The notes under the pieces were generated by a model that did no database searches, was not told where the DNA came from, and saw nothing but the letters and a program-made list of their open reading frames with translations. Shown in pieces: positions 32,701 to 47,951 of a stretch of 64,000 nt of DNA. Each line of letters starts with the position of its first letter. The first letter of the stretch is position 1. The stretch is taken from assembly GCA_905331475.1 (NCBI GenBank), contig CAJNYU010000495.1:1-64000 (forward strand), in the 5' to 3' direction. Source of the DNA: Rotaria socialis. Its lineage: Eukaryota; Rotifera; Eurotatoria; Philodinida; Philodinidae. The translations under genes were made by a program, and so were the position numbers.

Positions 32701-35700
32701 TTTTTTTTGTTTGATTTGTATATCGATTGTTGTTTGTGCTTGACTATCATCTTCTAATTGACTAAGACGTTCATCTGATTTTATACGTATAATTGCTTTC
32801 GACTCAAGATTATCACTATTAGCTATACGATCAGTAACAAGAGATGGTGTTGCATGAGTTGCACTCATACGACGTTCATTTGACTGAAATTCATTGATCT
32901 AATTAATTATAAAAGTAAATTTTATCGTCTCGCTTTTTTTTTCTTTCCTCTGAAATTCATCTTGAAATATTTCCTTCTTAAATTATAACAATAATAAACA
33001 CCATAAAAGATGAATTAATGTCTAATATGTTATCATTATGCTATCTATGTGCAGGATAAATGAATTGGATTCGTTTGTGGTTTAAACGAGATAATTTTCA
33101 TTGAAGAGGCAAAAGAAAAAGAAGAAGGTTTTATCTTCGCATATTGATTAGTATTAAAAGAAAACAACAGAAAGGAGAATCAAACAAGTAAGCAAACTTT
33201 CAGAGAGACAATAATATTAATGCGCCCCAAGCAATAGAATAAATCGATCTTATATCTTACCGGTCGTCGAGCCAAGTCAGTAACTGTTTGTTGACGTTCT
33301 TCAAAAACTCTTCGTCGTTGTTCTGTTACACCAGTTGTTATTGGAATTTGATATTTCGATGTATTATTATCGTCTTTAATATATCCAGTGTTTGTTGTTG
33401 TTTCAAATGTAGCTTTTAATTCGCCAACACGACCAAATGTTGGATATTGTTGTGTTTGGTTTTCATCAACAAGCGTCGAAGACGAATATCTTGATGATTG
33501 TCGATGATCGTCATCGTCAATAGATGAACTTGAAATCACTTGTTCTCGACTTCCAGGCTAGAACATAGATCAATTCGTTTTGATAGAGCCAACGATGCAA
33601 AGATTCAAACAATCAGTTAGTTTTCATTCAAACAAATCACGCACACATGTAACACAAGTATTATCTCATACGTATCTCAACTTACATCAGCAAAATAGAC
33701 CTTTTTCTTTTTCTGTTCATAGTCATTCGCTGATGAATGCCGATATTTTCTTTCGGATGGTGAATCTCGTGGTCCAGTAATCAGCACCTCTTCGAAAACG
33801 TGTCTTGACGGGAGTGCTGAATCTAATCTTCGTGATTCAATTAGTACTCTATCACGGCCAGGAACTTGAACTGGAATGCCGTTGTAACGCGGTTGAGTAT
33901 AGGATGGTATGACTGATGCTCGTCGAGCGTTATAACGTCCGTCGTTGCAGTAGTTATACTATAGGGAATAGGGAGAGTAGTCTCACTCGAATGTATTTCT
34001 AATGAGTGAACTAGACCAAAGAGGACTTATCGTTTCATCTCACAGAAAGATCTCGAAATTTTTGGTCTTGTCAAGATCATCGTAGAAGCACAAACGGCAA
34101 GTTAACGTTGGAATAGCTCCTTCCTTAGGAGAAAAAAGAAAAAAAGATTCTTTTCTAGTTGCTTACCTGATCGAATCGATCATCATCGGAAGGAGGGGCA
34201 TAGATTTGTCGAAGTCTAGTTCTCCAATCGGAGCCTCGTCGACTCGAATCTGTTTGATTGGTTGTAGTATTCGTATCTTCTTCAGATGTTTCTGGATTTT
34301 TTGTTGTTTGTACTTCAACTTCGTATTCTTCGCTGAAAAATTCTTCTGGCTCTTGTTTTCGTGTATCGGCATAATTTGATGTTGGTGTTAGAACACTTGA
34401 AATGCGTTCATATTGTGATGATGGAGTTGTTGAAATAATAGCTTGATTCGTCGATGGCATAGGCGAATATCGACCTGAACGTACACGATCGTAATTTGAT
34501 GATGATGATGGTGGTGGTGGTGCTAAATCAAATTGTTGCGTTCTCGATTCAATCTCTCTAGCAAGATTAGAATCGCAGACAATTTCTGTTGTATAAATAT
34601 CTTCAGATGTCCATGGTTGATCTTGTTTGGGTAATAGTGACGACATCGTCGTCTCTAATTGAAATGAAGGAGGAGGTTGTGTAATCTCCTCGTGGATATG
34701 AGTTTGTACTTGATTAATAGGTACTATCTTATTTGCTGATGGAGTCCGAGTAATTTTTTTAACAATATCATAACTTTTATGTCCTTTAATGCGTACATTT
34801 TTTCCCTTATATTCTTCTTTGACAACGTCACTTCTGATACGATCACCTGTTTCAATAATATCGGTTCGAATTATTCGTTTTGTGTTCTCATCATATTCAT
34901 CTCGGCGACGACAAAGGAATTCTTCGCTCCATTCTTCAAAAAATGCTTCTTCGCTTGATATCGATTTTTCATCTTCACTAATATGTTCAATAACTGTTTC
35001 CGATAGATTCGAATCATCATTAAGAACTGGTGGTTGTGGCAGTGGTGATATTACAGGAGGTCGTACAATGACAGTAGTTGGCTCAACATATGGTTTTCTT
35101 ATTGGCAGATCTGTCTCATTTCCATATTGATACGTAGCTTCTTGTTTATATTGACCTTCTGTACCCATATTAACATCAACAGTTTTTCTCATTGATACAT
35201 CTTCATATGTAGGACCGGATTTAGTTGAAGCGGGTGGACGAACTAAATGAAATCAATCAAAAGTCATTAGTTGTGTGTGTTTTTTTTTACTCAAACGAAA
35301 CCATACACTCGAAGCCTTGATATGTATATATGTTTGTCAGTATAGAGAAGTCAGTATATAAAAAAACTCAATTATTTAATTCATCTTACTTCGATATTCT
35401 ACTGTTAATCTAATTGTTGCACCGTGAGGTGTTGTAGCATTGGCTTCTAATCCAAGAATTTTTTTCGACGATGATGGTGATGTAGCCATTATTTAACCAA
35501 AAAAAAACTGAATGTGCGTATGAGTTTGCGTATGTGGTTGTGTCGATGGAAGAGAAATGCGAGGATTTATAACAATCGAATGAGTATGATAGACATTTAA
35601 GTTTCTTTTTTTAGTTCTTGCGTGAAAAGGATGAATATGTAAGTAGAAGAATAGCTAGTAATCGTTGCTCATCGTTGTCGAGAAGCACTATGTAATAAGG

Positions 35701-36048
35701 GCGTGTTGTAGTAAAAATCACTCGTCTTATCAGACTTTATTAAAAGAACGAAAAGAGAGAAAAGGATGTAAAATGAATTAGAACGAAAGTTATTGGTAAC
35801 ATTCAACATTTATATTTATAGCGAAAAGAAGGAAGACGATTTGGTATCTTCTTCAATGGTTTCTCTCGATTTCCACATTCCCATCGACTATTGATTACTT
35901 TTCTCTCTCTCTCTCTCTCTCTCTCCCTTCTCGTTCTATGGAATTTAATAATAAAAGGAAAAAAGAAGAAAGTGATGCTTTTTTATGTTTGGTAAAGTTC
36001 AAAACTTTTTTCTCTCAACCACAATAATGAAAATGAATCTATATTTCA

Positions 36049-36092
<44 letters not shown>

Positions 36093-39000
36093 AGCGAGCA
36101 CCACACGCAATGCAATCGTCGAAATATCGTCAGAGGCAGTGATGGCGATACACGATTCATTTAAACCGTGCCGATTCTCTTCTTTTTTTTTTCTCCTTCA
36201 TCGAATTGCATTGCGCTTTCGGTTTCTTACACAAACATTGCTCAGTACCACTCAAATGCTGACTAGCAGGTCTATTAAAAATAAATTGTTGCCTTGTGTC
36301 GCGTCTAGTTAGATTAAAAAAGACGGTATATTTTATTTTCGTGTTGTTGTTATGAAAAGAACGAGAGAGAAAAAGAAAGCACAAAAGAAACCCTTTTCAA
36401 CAACCTTCTTCGTTCATCAGCTAATGATCAATCTTCTTATTCACATCAGAAAGAGCATATCCAACAAAACAAACTTTACATAAATAATAGAAATATGAAT
36501 ATATTTATATATATATATATATGAGGTGTTTTTTGTAATCAAGTCTTATGGGTAGTTATTTATACAATGGCCTTGCTTACGCTGCATGTCATTTGAGCTG
36601 CTTCAATTTTTTTACTTTTCATTCGTTGATGGAACACAAGAAAAACCTTGAGTTTTCACAATATTGATGAAAGAATCAACCTTCAGGCTGATTTTTTTGC
36701 TCCTGTTTGACTATTAAAATGATTTAGTCAAAAACAAGAAATCGCTTGACATTTTTTATTTTATTAGCTATTGGATGTTGTCATGATCTCAACGTGCAAC
36801 ATGAAATAGGATCATATTTAACTATATCAGATAATCCTTTATTTTCTTTTTACAGAAGCAACGAAACTCAATGCTACCTCTTAATCGATGTCACATTATA
36901 GAAGACATACAAGCCTATACTTAAGTACTATGTTTTTAACTTGTGATCGAGTATAACAACAAAATATGCATGTTGATATGACGGAAGAATTAGTGGCAAT
37001 TGAAGGATTTTTATTTATAGAAGGAAGTGACTAGTCTCGAGTAGCATAATGCGCTTAGATAAATAAGATTTATATAGATAATAAATAATTTAAAAAGGCG
37101 TCAAATCAAAATAAAATATTGTGAAAAAAGAGAAATAAACGAAGCTCAAGTTGTTTATTTTTCAAGGTAAAAATGATTTTACTAAATATTTTTTTTTCGA
37201 CTCGATGAGAGAAATTTATGATTAAAATATTTCATCAATATAAGAGTAAACCAAGGGCTTCAAAACCATTTCTTATTTGAGATATACAAAATAACAACTT
37301 TTTCGTTCTCTCTCTCTCTCTCTCTCTTTCGTTACCTTCTAACGATGCTGTGCGTTTTAATTGTGAATGTTCACGTTCTTTTTGTTTACTAGCAGCTTTT
37401 TCTTGCATTAACATTGCCTGATCGAGTTGATAAAAATCATGTTCATCCTAGATAACACAAATAAATAAATATATATATTTATATATACACGCAGTATATT
37501 AATTTAGATTATTTGAGTTCGTTGTTTTATACATGTAACCATGTATTTCTACAAATGACCTTCTCAATTTGTAACAACCATTTACTTTCATCTTTACGAA
37601 TATAAATTATATACATTAGTGTATATATCACTATTGTAACAAGGCTATTCGACCGTTCAATAGATTGTATATAGTAAGAAGATAATTATCGGTCATATAT
37701 ACAAGTCTCTCTCTCTCTCTCATTGAATGATCCTCTCGAAAAGACGAATGAGTATTAAGAAAGAAAAGAAAGAAACAAAGCTGATCGTATCATGATACTA
37801 TATTGAACAGCGGACTCCTGTCAATCAGTTAAGAGGTATAATAATGTTGGCAGCTATTAGAGTTCGTTGTATCGTTTCTTTATGTGTTTGTATGAATTAG
37901 AAAACAAAGCAAAAAAAGATGTCGAGTCTTGCTTTACGTAACTGATTTTTAGAATAAATATGATTTGATCAACAAACGTCTTCAAGTGTCTCACATGTCT
38001 AGGGTCTTAAATTCATCATTTATATTGAATGTCGAGAGTGAAAACTGAAAATGCTACTTGAAAGATTTCTTTTTTTGAAGAAGAAGAAGAAGACAATCGC
38101 ATTAAAAAAAGCTATTTAAACCCGAACAAAACAAAACGAAATTTTTTTATTGTATTAGTAAAACATATAATGTCTAAGAAAGTGTTTGTTTTTTTTCTTC
38201 TAATAACTTTGATTAGAAGCATTTGTTGATTTGATTGATATTAGTAATACAAGAGAAACGAAGCAAGAAGCACTAGGAAGTAAAAAGTGTCAAGCGGAAA
38301 GAGTTATTTATTTACTATCTAAACGAATCGTTTCTTTTCTATTGAGTCTAGATGGATAGATTTTATCGAATAAATTTTACATGCAGCTTTTTTTGACATG
38401 TTTTACCTCGATTATAATATTTAGTTTTCTTGAGAAAATACTTGATAATAAATTATTTTCACTTTTTATTAATATATCCGGTTGAAAAATGTCAGCATAA
38501 CATGTTTCAGGAAAAGGAAATAATGATTGAATATGATAATGATCGATATAACTTGGTTGATCCAGTTTACATGATATCGTTTGAACGATATTTTCTTCAT
38601 TATCAAATAGATCACGTGTTCGAACGTACGATAAAACTTCTTGCTGTTTTATTTGGTATTTTTTCGGTGAAATTAATCCATCGTCTTGTGTTGTAAACGG
38701 AAGAACATGAGGTAATACATTCGGTGGATGAAAAAGTGGAAATGCACAATGAAAACTCATTTGGTATATGTAAACTTCATTTATTATTGGTAAATGCATA
38801 TGCGATGATTCAAAAGATATTTTCAATGGTCCTTGTGTATTTTCATATAAATCATGGCCATATTGTAAACGATGAGGATAGATTAAATGTGCGGTATCAT
38901 CTTCATCGAGTTGATTTTCAGTAGGAAAATGAATTTCTTGTTCTATTGACGAGAGAGTCGATTCGTTTTCATGATGAATTATTGTTGGCAAAACATCAAC

Positions 39001-42000
39001 ATATCCTAAAGAACGATTTATCCATGTAGGAAGTAGAGCTTGGTCGGCAGCTGAAACCGTATTTGTTATTTCTGTCATGGTGTTATTGATTTCATTGAGA
39101 CCGAAACCAATGGTGAATAGAAAATTTCTTGTTGGATTATTTGTTTGATGTTTTTGCTCGGTAGCTAATGCATCGAGCAAATATATTACTGGTATAGTAG
39201 GTGCGGAGTAGAATGTCAAAGGTGACAATGATTGTGTTGTGTTTGTGATAGAAGACGACGGTAAAATATTTTTGTTGGATGATAAAGGTATGATAAAAGC
39301 GTTATTCATTGTTGAGTTGACAGTATTGTTATCTTTGTCTAGTGAATCTTGTTCGTAGTCAATTGTTGACGAGCGATGTGTAAGAATGTCTCTCACATCA
39401 TTATTTTCGTGTGTAGCAGCGGGAGTTGAATTATTCGATTTTACTGCATTGAATTTCTTGTCTATCGAACAAGCATTGTTAGTAGAAGCATTAACAAGAA
39501 GATTCACACACTCGGTATTAGTTATCAATTCAATTTGCTGTCGTCGCAAAGTACCCTCATGTTGAATAGTATCAATATCTTTTTCGACTGTCCATTGTTC
39601 AACAAGTTGCTCATCATGAGATTGAACGGTGGTAGATCTAAACCATTCTATTGGTAGTAGACGATGCTTTTGTTTGCATCGTTCTGTTTTTGTTGTTACA
39701 TAAGAATAAGACATTTGATCGATTATGGGTAAATGTTGTTCATGATCAAGACTTTGTTCAAAACTATTTAGAAATGTTTCCATATCAGCAAACGATGATA
39801 CTTCTGAATCTATGGACATTTTTTCCATACGATTCCACAATAATTCGTCTTCAGTTTTTTTATGCGATTTTTTGTTATTATATAATGCATAGTTTAATTC
39901 GAAAACATGTGTTGAATTAATAGAATTTTTTAGACAAGAACTTTCATCAATATTGATATTGGCTCGTTCTTGATGACGAACTAAAAGCGAGTCATCCGCT
40001 AGCGATACAGCCTGTTCTAGGTCGCAAATATCTGAGTTCGATGTATTCGGTATTTGACTATTTATAAATTGTTCTGGTAGATTTACTTTTACGCATTCAT
40101 ATTCAATATTTTCCGAATCTTTATGCTGAGCATTTTCTATATTGAAATCGAATTGATTAGAAATTATTTGAACATGTTCATCAGTCCATTCGGTATTATC
40201 AACCATGATCGGTATACGAATAGTTTCTTGGGCTTTTTCGCAAACATTGCAATAGTTATCGTCATCGATTATTTGTTTAGCGTATTGTTTATGCGCAGTA
40301 TAATTCAGATCTTCAAGAAGTGAAGCAAGCTAGAAGGATGTGTGAAATATGATTAAGATGTGAAAACAAAAGGCAAAGCTAGATTAAAATCGAAGGAAGA
40401 TAAATATAAAATGATTGTTTCATTATTTGTTGTCTATGTTGAATATTAATTTTCTGTTTTGTACTTACTGGATCAAAATTGTAGACCAACTCAACAACTA
40501 ACGATTCTAAAAATGTATTCACATTTGAAACTTCATTTTTGACGTTGACTTGTTCATATTCCGGCAATGGTTCATTCATATCCTTGAATATATTTTTTTG
40601 TTTTAAATTTTTTTTTTGTTTAGATTCATTACCTGGACTTGTTCGTTCAATAGAACTTCGTCGATTGTAACATGTTGTTCGGTTAATGGATTCAATGGCT
40701 TTTCTTTTCGTTGACCAATAGATCGAGAAACACCAATATCAGGTACTACTGGTAGATATTTAGCTGAAATATTTTCATAGATTGGCATTTCTTCGTCGAA
40801 TGGAATTGTAAAATTACCAGGTTCATATCTTCGTTCTTCTAAAGTATATTGTGTAAATTCTTCAACTTCAGATTGATCTGCTGATGAAAGCGCTCGTGGC
40901 GACGAAACAGCAGGTAATGCATATTGATAATTATATCGAGGACTTGGAAGGCGTTCAGTTTGATGTAGTAATTCATTAAAATGCTTTACTTCATGCTGAT
41001 TTAATGTTACAATAGGTTTTATTGTAATGGTGGAGAGTTTTTTTTCCACAGGTTCAGATTCAACATATTTCGCTTGGCAAATTTTGTGTGCATGGGAAGG
41101 AGAAATATATGTATAGATTTTTGTTTTTGGACGCGTTGCATTTATCATCGGAAGATCGGATGAAATAGCCTAAAGAATCAAGGAGAATATGTGTCTTAGA
41201 ACGACTAATACGATTATGTAGTAAAATTTTCATGCATAGAAATCATTAAAATAATACCTGCTGTGATGTTTGTAGTACGCTATCAATAAGGCCATCGCTT
41301 TGATCTTGTTGTCGAGGTCTTTTCTTTCTATCAGCGAAATCCGGTGGATCAACAGTTGTTAAAATTGGAACTTCGTTTAGGTTATTCACTTTAGATGCTG
41401 ATGACGTAAGAATAGAATATATCTGCGGCGGTGCAATAATACCAACATGTTGAACGACATCCGTACTGCCATCATCAATGATGGTACGACGTGCACGGCC
41501 CATAATAATTTCTTTTGTCTGAATAATATTCGACGGTGATACAACCAGAAAATCATGACGCAATGGCGATGGACGATCGAAATCAATGATGGGCGGATGA
41601 GTAGATTTAATTACATTAGTACTTAAATCGATTTCTGAATTGCACATCGGTAGACTACAAATATCTATAGTCAACTGTTCATGTCTTGCTCGTCGGCGTC
41701 GTTCAAGTTCAATAGCGATTTTTCTTTTGTAATTTTCTAATACAAACGGCTTATAAATATCACTAACATCTTCGGTTGTGAATGATGTTGGTGTTTTAAA
41801 TGATTGTTTATAACGTATGTGTTCTTTTCGGACTTGATATAAGTGTTCAGCTGATAAACTTCGTTCTATTGTTTTACTTCTATCGAAAATAAAACCTTGC
41901 TTACGAGCTTTAGCTTGTGCGATACTTTCAACATGCCGAACACTTTCTTGCATATTACGATTTAATTGCGAGAGATAAAAATCAGCGATTAAGTCACCTG

Positions 42001-45000
42001 GACGGTCCAGTAGCGAACGATTGACTGTTGATAGATAACGTGAAAGTTTTCGATGATGGGAACTGCCTTTCCTTTGAGCTGTTTTATCTATATAGAAATG
42101 ATCTGCAAGTTGTTCATCGTCATCATCAGACCACAGCGATGAAAATGTTTGAATATCAAGATCAGTATCAGTATTAGAAGTTTTTTTCGAATTTTGATGA
42201 GATTTTTCTCGTTTGCATTGTGTCGCTCGAGCCACATGACCAGCGATAGACGCATCAATACCAACAAAACTTTCTTGCATGATTTTATAGAATAAATCAA
42301 CATCCGGCCGAGCCGTTGTTAACGGTTGAGAAATCTATATTAAAACGTAAAATCAGCATCTCTTTCAAGTAATCATTTTGTTGAGTCAATGGTAATTTTA
42401 GAACTTGAACTATCAATTGATGTTTTAAATATTCACCTAAGATAATCCTCCATTTTTTGTTTTTGATTATCTTATTTTAACTATTCGAAAGACTTATAGG
42501 GCATCAGATTTAAACGATGCATTGTTTGATAGATTCTATCACATTTGCTCATCGAAATAGGAGAGTCGCTCTCTACGTTTTGAATGAGTCAGGTGAATTT
42601 TCTACTTTTTCAAGCTATTTCACTTATTTTTCTTTCGAGACGAGGTCTGAGTCATTGGTTGTTTTTCACGAAAACTTGTTATTATGCACTTTGAATATTT
42701 TTCCTTTCCAGCTCATTGAAAAAGAACTTATCTGGCAAATGAAATCGAGTTTTTCACGCTGTCTAACTGCATGCTAATTATCTTCTTACCGATGTATATG
42801 ATTTTCGATCAGTTTCGAAGCCTGTTGATTGTGTATCGATATTTTCATTGAAACTTGCAACCATAAGTGGACTAAAGCCCGATGATGATACTGGTGATAA
42901 TTGTCCGGTTGTCATCGATGATTGTTGTATGCGGTGTTGCTTTTCTCGACCAATCGTTGCTTTCATCTTGTAAGCTTCTAATATTGATGGTACATGAATA
43001 TCTTGAATATCTTCATATGTGTATGAACGCATCTGATTACGTGTATGTGCATGTCGAGCACCGTCACGTTTCAAATCGTCTAAATATGATGTCGAAAAAC
43101 ATCGTATTAAATCATAATTTAATTCTCGTTGTAAGGTTTGATTTTCGTAGGAACGTAAATAGCGTCGAACATTTTGTTCGAAATATATCAAACGATTTTT
43201 ATCGATTTGATAATTACGATCGATTAAACTTTTATTTAGATTTTTTATTATTTGTGTATGGGTACGATTTGTATTGAAACTGGAATGTAATCGTTTTTGT
43301 TCATCGCCAATTTCTAATGAATCGTCGCTAAATGGTTTATCTTCTTTTGCATAATATTGACTAATATAATTTAATGATGATGAGTTTGAAGACAGAAGTT
43401 TCATTGGTTGTTGTTGTTGTTGTTGTCGATATTTTTGATTGACTGATAAAACAAGACGATCAACCGATTTTTCGAATGATTCCGGTGATTGATTACGTCG
43501 TTTTTCAGATAGAAGCACTCGTGCTTCGTTTAAATATGATGGTGGTGGCGGTGGTATTGATTCAAAACGAACACTAGGAGTTTTATCTGTACGTGATCGT
43601 TTGATTTTTGATAATGAACCATTTGTTGATGTCACTGTATCCAATCGTCGTGGCTTTCGAAATTCCGGACCCAAACTTACCGAATGCAATGACGAACCTG
43701 TAAAGCCATCTACTATTTTTTTAGATCGATTAAATTGATAGGGCGATGCAACTTCCGAACGAACAAGTGTCGATGCTGTACTTGGATATTTGAGTGTGTC
43801 TGATGTTTTAGAAAATGTATAAGGTGTATCGCATAGATATGTTGATGTTCCTTCCATAAATGTAACTGAACGTTGTTCGAGACCACTACGCGATCTTGCA
43901 TGTGGTAGTGTTTTTCTTGAAGGTTTAATTGAATTATCTAATGGAAAATAATATCGATTGCAATCTGTTGAATATGATCGCGGTTCGCTTTGATTGGCTG
44001 GGAATTTGTAAATATTTTTATTTCTATATTGATCACCATTTACGGAAGAAAATTTGTAACGTTTTCTTAATGATGGTGGTGTTGTGTCTGATTTATGTTT
44101 TGATTTTTTATTCATAGTTGACGGTGAACAAAAGTAATAACGATCATTAATATGTGATGATGATGGAAGTAACGTTTTTGTTGACATTTTAATTTTATTA
44201 TTCTTATTAATATAAATTTTATTGAAATGAGAAGTTAATCGTTGAGATTTTTTTCCTGGCTGATCGAATGTAAGTTGCTTTTCATTAATCGATGATGATG
44301 AAGTGTCGTTTGATATTGATTGACTATTATCATCCAAAGAGCTGTTGATCACCTAAAATCAAAAAGTCAAAGTTCTTTGCACTCTTTTCGTTCTCTAATA
44401 AGAGTAAAGAACATCATAATTTGTCAAGATTGAACTCAACAAAAAAAAGAACGTTCTTTTTTTGTCTATATTAAAAGGAGTGTATGCAGAAAATTATTTG
44501 CCTTAACGATACGATACTTCAATGATCACCGTTTAAAATATGAATGAAAACGTTTGTATGCTGTCAGCTCTTGAAAGAAAATTTGCAATCGTCTATTTGC
44601 TTTTCTTTGCTTCAATGAATTGTATGTATACATTTATGCATACGATGAACAGTTTATGTTTTGACAATATTGCTTAACGCAAAAAGAAACAATAAGCTGT
44701 AAGGCAAGTTTCAATGAAAAAGCAGAAGAAAAAAGAATAGGCTTATAACGCAAAGAGCTTAGTTACCTTCATAAGAAGACTCGAAAAAAGAGTCTTTTTT
44801 TATTTTCTTAAATCAATGTTAATTAACGAAATTCGTACTGAACTATCGATTTAATCAGATTTTTCTATGCAGGTAATCGTCTTGACTATATGAATAAATA
44901 GATGCGAATAGTTGTCGATGCAGAAAAGAAAAAGAAACGAAAGAAGAAGTTTTAAATCTCACATAAGCAAGTAATATGAATTAGCGCATATTGAGATATG

Positions 45001-46888
45001 TCCGACAACATGATCATAATCAGATAAGACAAATCAACAATATATTTGCTCGCTTGCAATAATTCATAGAAAAAAAAAGAAGAAAACTGTCTGTGTTACT
45101 TTCTATGACCTTCAGTGCATATAACATATATTAGGGGGGAAAGATGAAATGCTAGAAGTAAGTGCCGGAATGAATATAATCAAGGATGATTGTAGTCAAT
45201 ATTTTTCCTGTTCCTTCAGTATGTATAAATCTTCTAGTGCTCGAAGAAATCAAATCTAAATTTTATAGTCATCATGTATGTATATACATGTATATTTACT
45301 ACTGTTTCTTTTCATTTTCACCTTTCTCCTTCTCTCATATCAATAGAAAACCTTGCCACAAATATTCCATAAATAATATGTGTTTTTATTTTTGTCAGCT
45401 ACTTAATCATAATAAAAAAACGAAAAGCGCAAGTGAAAAGAATTTGAGATATTATGACGAGAAAAAATGATTACTATATATTTATATATCTTACAATATT
45501 TACTGATTAGATTCTTGTTCCTTGTTTTCATGTTTAGTCAATACTGCCGAGATTTAATCGTGTCTTATTACACGGTTATATCAAGCAAAGTTAATAGGAA
45601 AGAAGAAGCTGCATATCATATACTTCGTCTAATAATTAAATAAAAATTTAAAAAATCGGATTGAATTCTGTGAAACGTGAACTTGTTCGTTTAAATCGAT
45701 GTTACTCAAGTAAAATTTCAAAACAAATAATTTGCTCTTATCAAATTCGACTATTTTCTTACAGTATGTTTTTCTTCATCTGAAGTTATCGTTTTCGTCT
45801 TAAGATTTAATTTATTGTCGTAAATATTTTACTAACATTGGACAACACGTACATTACACACTTGAGATCTGTCTATTCCTTTTGTATTCTGTTCATTGAT
45901 ATACAGAAGGATGATAAAAATAAAAATATGCTTGAAATTTTCTTGTCTTACGTGACTTTTTACAAATTAAATCAAATAATAATGAAGTCATATTTACCTG
46001 TCGATTGCCTTCTCTTTAAATTTGAATATAATAAAAAAATTGATATGAACAATGAATATGAGAAGTAGTCAATTTGATTTATTGGTCTCAACTGCTTCTC
46101 ATTTATACATACAAAAGAGAAGACGAAACGAAAATGTATGCATACTAGCAGTATAACTAAGTCTCTAACGTCCTTCGCAAAGTATACTGAGTCGTTATAA
46201 AACAAGCATTATGTCTACAATTATGCATTGAATCGAATGTGACAAACGAACTAGGTTTTGTTTCTTCTCTTGTATTCCTTTCCTTTGCCCGCAAACTATA
46301 CTACATTATTTAGAATAACGTAAGAGAAATAGTTGAATTATTCGTGCGACCATTTGTTGTCATTTCATCATAAGTCAATATTGAATTTAGCTTATCGTTG
46401 TTCAATTAATCATACAGCTGTATTTTTGTTGCTGTTGTTGTTGTTTTTTATATCCTTTTTCTATCAAATTATATAAAGATTACCTAAACTTTCGTCGTAA
46501 CACTAACGCTCATTTTTGGTTACTCTTATGTCATTAAAATAGAATAGTTTCGGCGATTTCTTCTTCTTCGTTTTCAATCCATTTGTTGAATACTTCATTT
46601 TATATAACATAATTATAAGACAATCATTATCCTTTTAGTGATAAAGTTATATCGAACAACGACAACAAGAACAAATATCGATCAATATAGAGAAAGATAT
46701 CCAATATCATTCGATATCTGTCTACAATATAGACTTACCGTCGATCGAACAGGATCAAAATAGCCATTCTTTCGCGAAGTAACAAATATAATCGCCGATG
46801 GTGATTTGAGAGAAGCAAATGTACGTAGTATTGCATCAGCATAACTGTCAATCTCTATTGGAAAACCACCATTAAACAAACGTGGCAT
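29777..46888 (-). CDS. Very large intrinsically disordered protein, about 3276 aa, fifteen exons (long form)
   Basis: Exons 46739-46888, 42790-44352, 41258-42334, 40633-41169, 40469-40582, 38407-40329, 37336-37447, 34167-35242, 33686-33958, 33261-33557, 32412-32898, 31603-32355, 31159-31539, 29934-30915 and 29777-29882 join with GT-AG introns in one frame ending at TAG. The start is an ATG two bases after a TTCAAG acceptor-like site. The chain is rich in Ser, Thr, Gln, Asn and charged residues, with Gln and Asn runs (exons at 29934 and 42790), PPPPS segments and many RS motifs. It has little hydrophobic core apart from the first exon (DSYADAILRTFASLKSPSAIIFVTS). No signal peptide, membrane helix or known domain was recognised; a scaffold or cytoskeletal linker is only a guess. 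The first intron is 2.4 kb; the introns flanking the 112-nt exon are about 0.95 and 2.1 kb. Confidence 0.7.
35390..35489 (-). CDS. Alternative first exon of the large gene (short form, about 1484 aa)
   Basis: On the minus strand ATG at 35487-35489 opens 33 codons (MATSPSSSKKILGLEANATT...) and ends at GTAAGA in phase 1. That is the same phase as the 112-nt exon at 37336-37447, and both splice in frame to the exon at 35242. With this exon the total is 4455 nt, that is 1485 codons including the stop. An ACATTCAG acceptor-like site lies 18 bases before the ATG. The surrounding intron carries long CT tracts, a possible promoter region for the short form. Confidence 0.65.
35490..37335. promoter_or_regulatory. 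CT-tract-rich intron / putative internal promoter
   Basis: Between the alternative first exon and the 112-nt exon lie (CT)n tracts at about 35899-35925 and 36052-36089, with another at 37309-37327. Reading in the gene's sense these are GA tracts. No TATA box can be assigned with confidence. The open frame near 36157 has no support. Confidence 0.3.
44353..46738. other. First intron of the large gene
   Basis: Very AT-rich 2.4 kb between the first exon and the GTGATCAACAGC exon. I saw no further exon, RNA gene or element; the several short open frames have no recognisable content. Confidence 0.45.
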
Positions 46889-47026
46889 ATCTTGAATAAA
46901 CAAACAATTAAATGTGTATTTTGATATTTATTGAAAATAATTAATTAATTATTTCAGTAGAATCACCAAATCGAATTCAATTTAATGGTCTTCCTATAAT
47001 AAATAGCGGAGTCTTTTCAAACTTAC

Positions 47027-47077
47027 GATACGTTCAATGTGACGAATAAGAATTCTTGAACAAACAGTTTCTCTTCT
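47027..47077 (-). other. Possible orphan micro-exon, 51 nt
   Basis: Flanked by CTCAAG and GTAAGT, it reads RRETVCSRILIRHIERI in phase 0 at both ends. It cannot join the exon at 46890 in frame but could join the exon at 44352. Support is only from splice sites and composition. Confidence 0.25.
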
Positions 47078-47951
47078 CTTGAGAAACATATTAATGTGCA
47101 TATAATGGTCTTCTCTTTACATAGCTTTGTGTTTATCGACTGCATGAAACATCGTTACTTGTTAACTGAATTATATACGGTTGACTACTTAGCATAGACA
47201 TGAATATACATATTCATGTAGTGATAAGACAAAAATAAAGATGATCATGCAAGTGTGTATGTGCGCACAAGATGATGATTATCGAGTCTCGTCTTCTCCA
47301 ATCTCAAGCAAATGATATTGGCATGAATGCAATACGATTGCGAGACGGTGAGAAAAAGTCAATGAACGTGTCACAAGTGATATGTACTGAATCATAAAAC
47401 AGATTACATGCTTTACTCGTGTTGACACGATAGAGCTTTTGTGTATAGAATGACTTTTACCGTGCAATAAATGAATAAAAACGTAAATTAATTCTTTTAA
47501 TCACCTTATATGTTTAACAATAGGTCACGCGTTTTTTATTTTTTTTTAAATAGAATTTCGAATCTTTTGCTTATAATCATATCTATTGCGTGCGTTAGAT
47601 TGGTTTCTTAGATTTATGTAATATCAGCAGGTTGTCATTTTTTTTTTTTAGAAATTTAACCTTCTGTTCGAAATACTCATTTTATATAATTACATAAAGC
47701 ATTTACATAGTTTCGTACTATAAAATCTAATTGAACAATTTGTTCTTAGCACCTGTCAACGAACAAGAGATCTTAGAGCAAGACGATAAGACTCATAAAA
47801 ATGTCAGTCTTTACACCGACTATATAATAGTACATGATAGATTTAACATGTGTTGGCCGACAACTGTTCTTAGTTCTCGCTATTGTTACATGTAAAGAGC
47901 AAGAGGTTTTAATCATTAGATTAATTAGCTTAAGAATGAATGTATGTTTAC

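Noticed and set aside
38430..40323. Plus-strand open frames opposite the large exons (also near 34789, 42882 and 39651)
   Set aside because: They are antisense shadows of exons whose sense frame splices cleanly on both sides.
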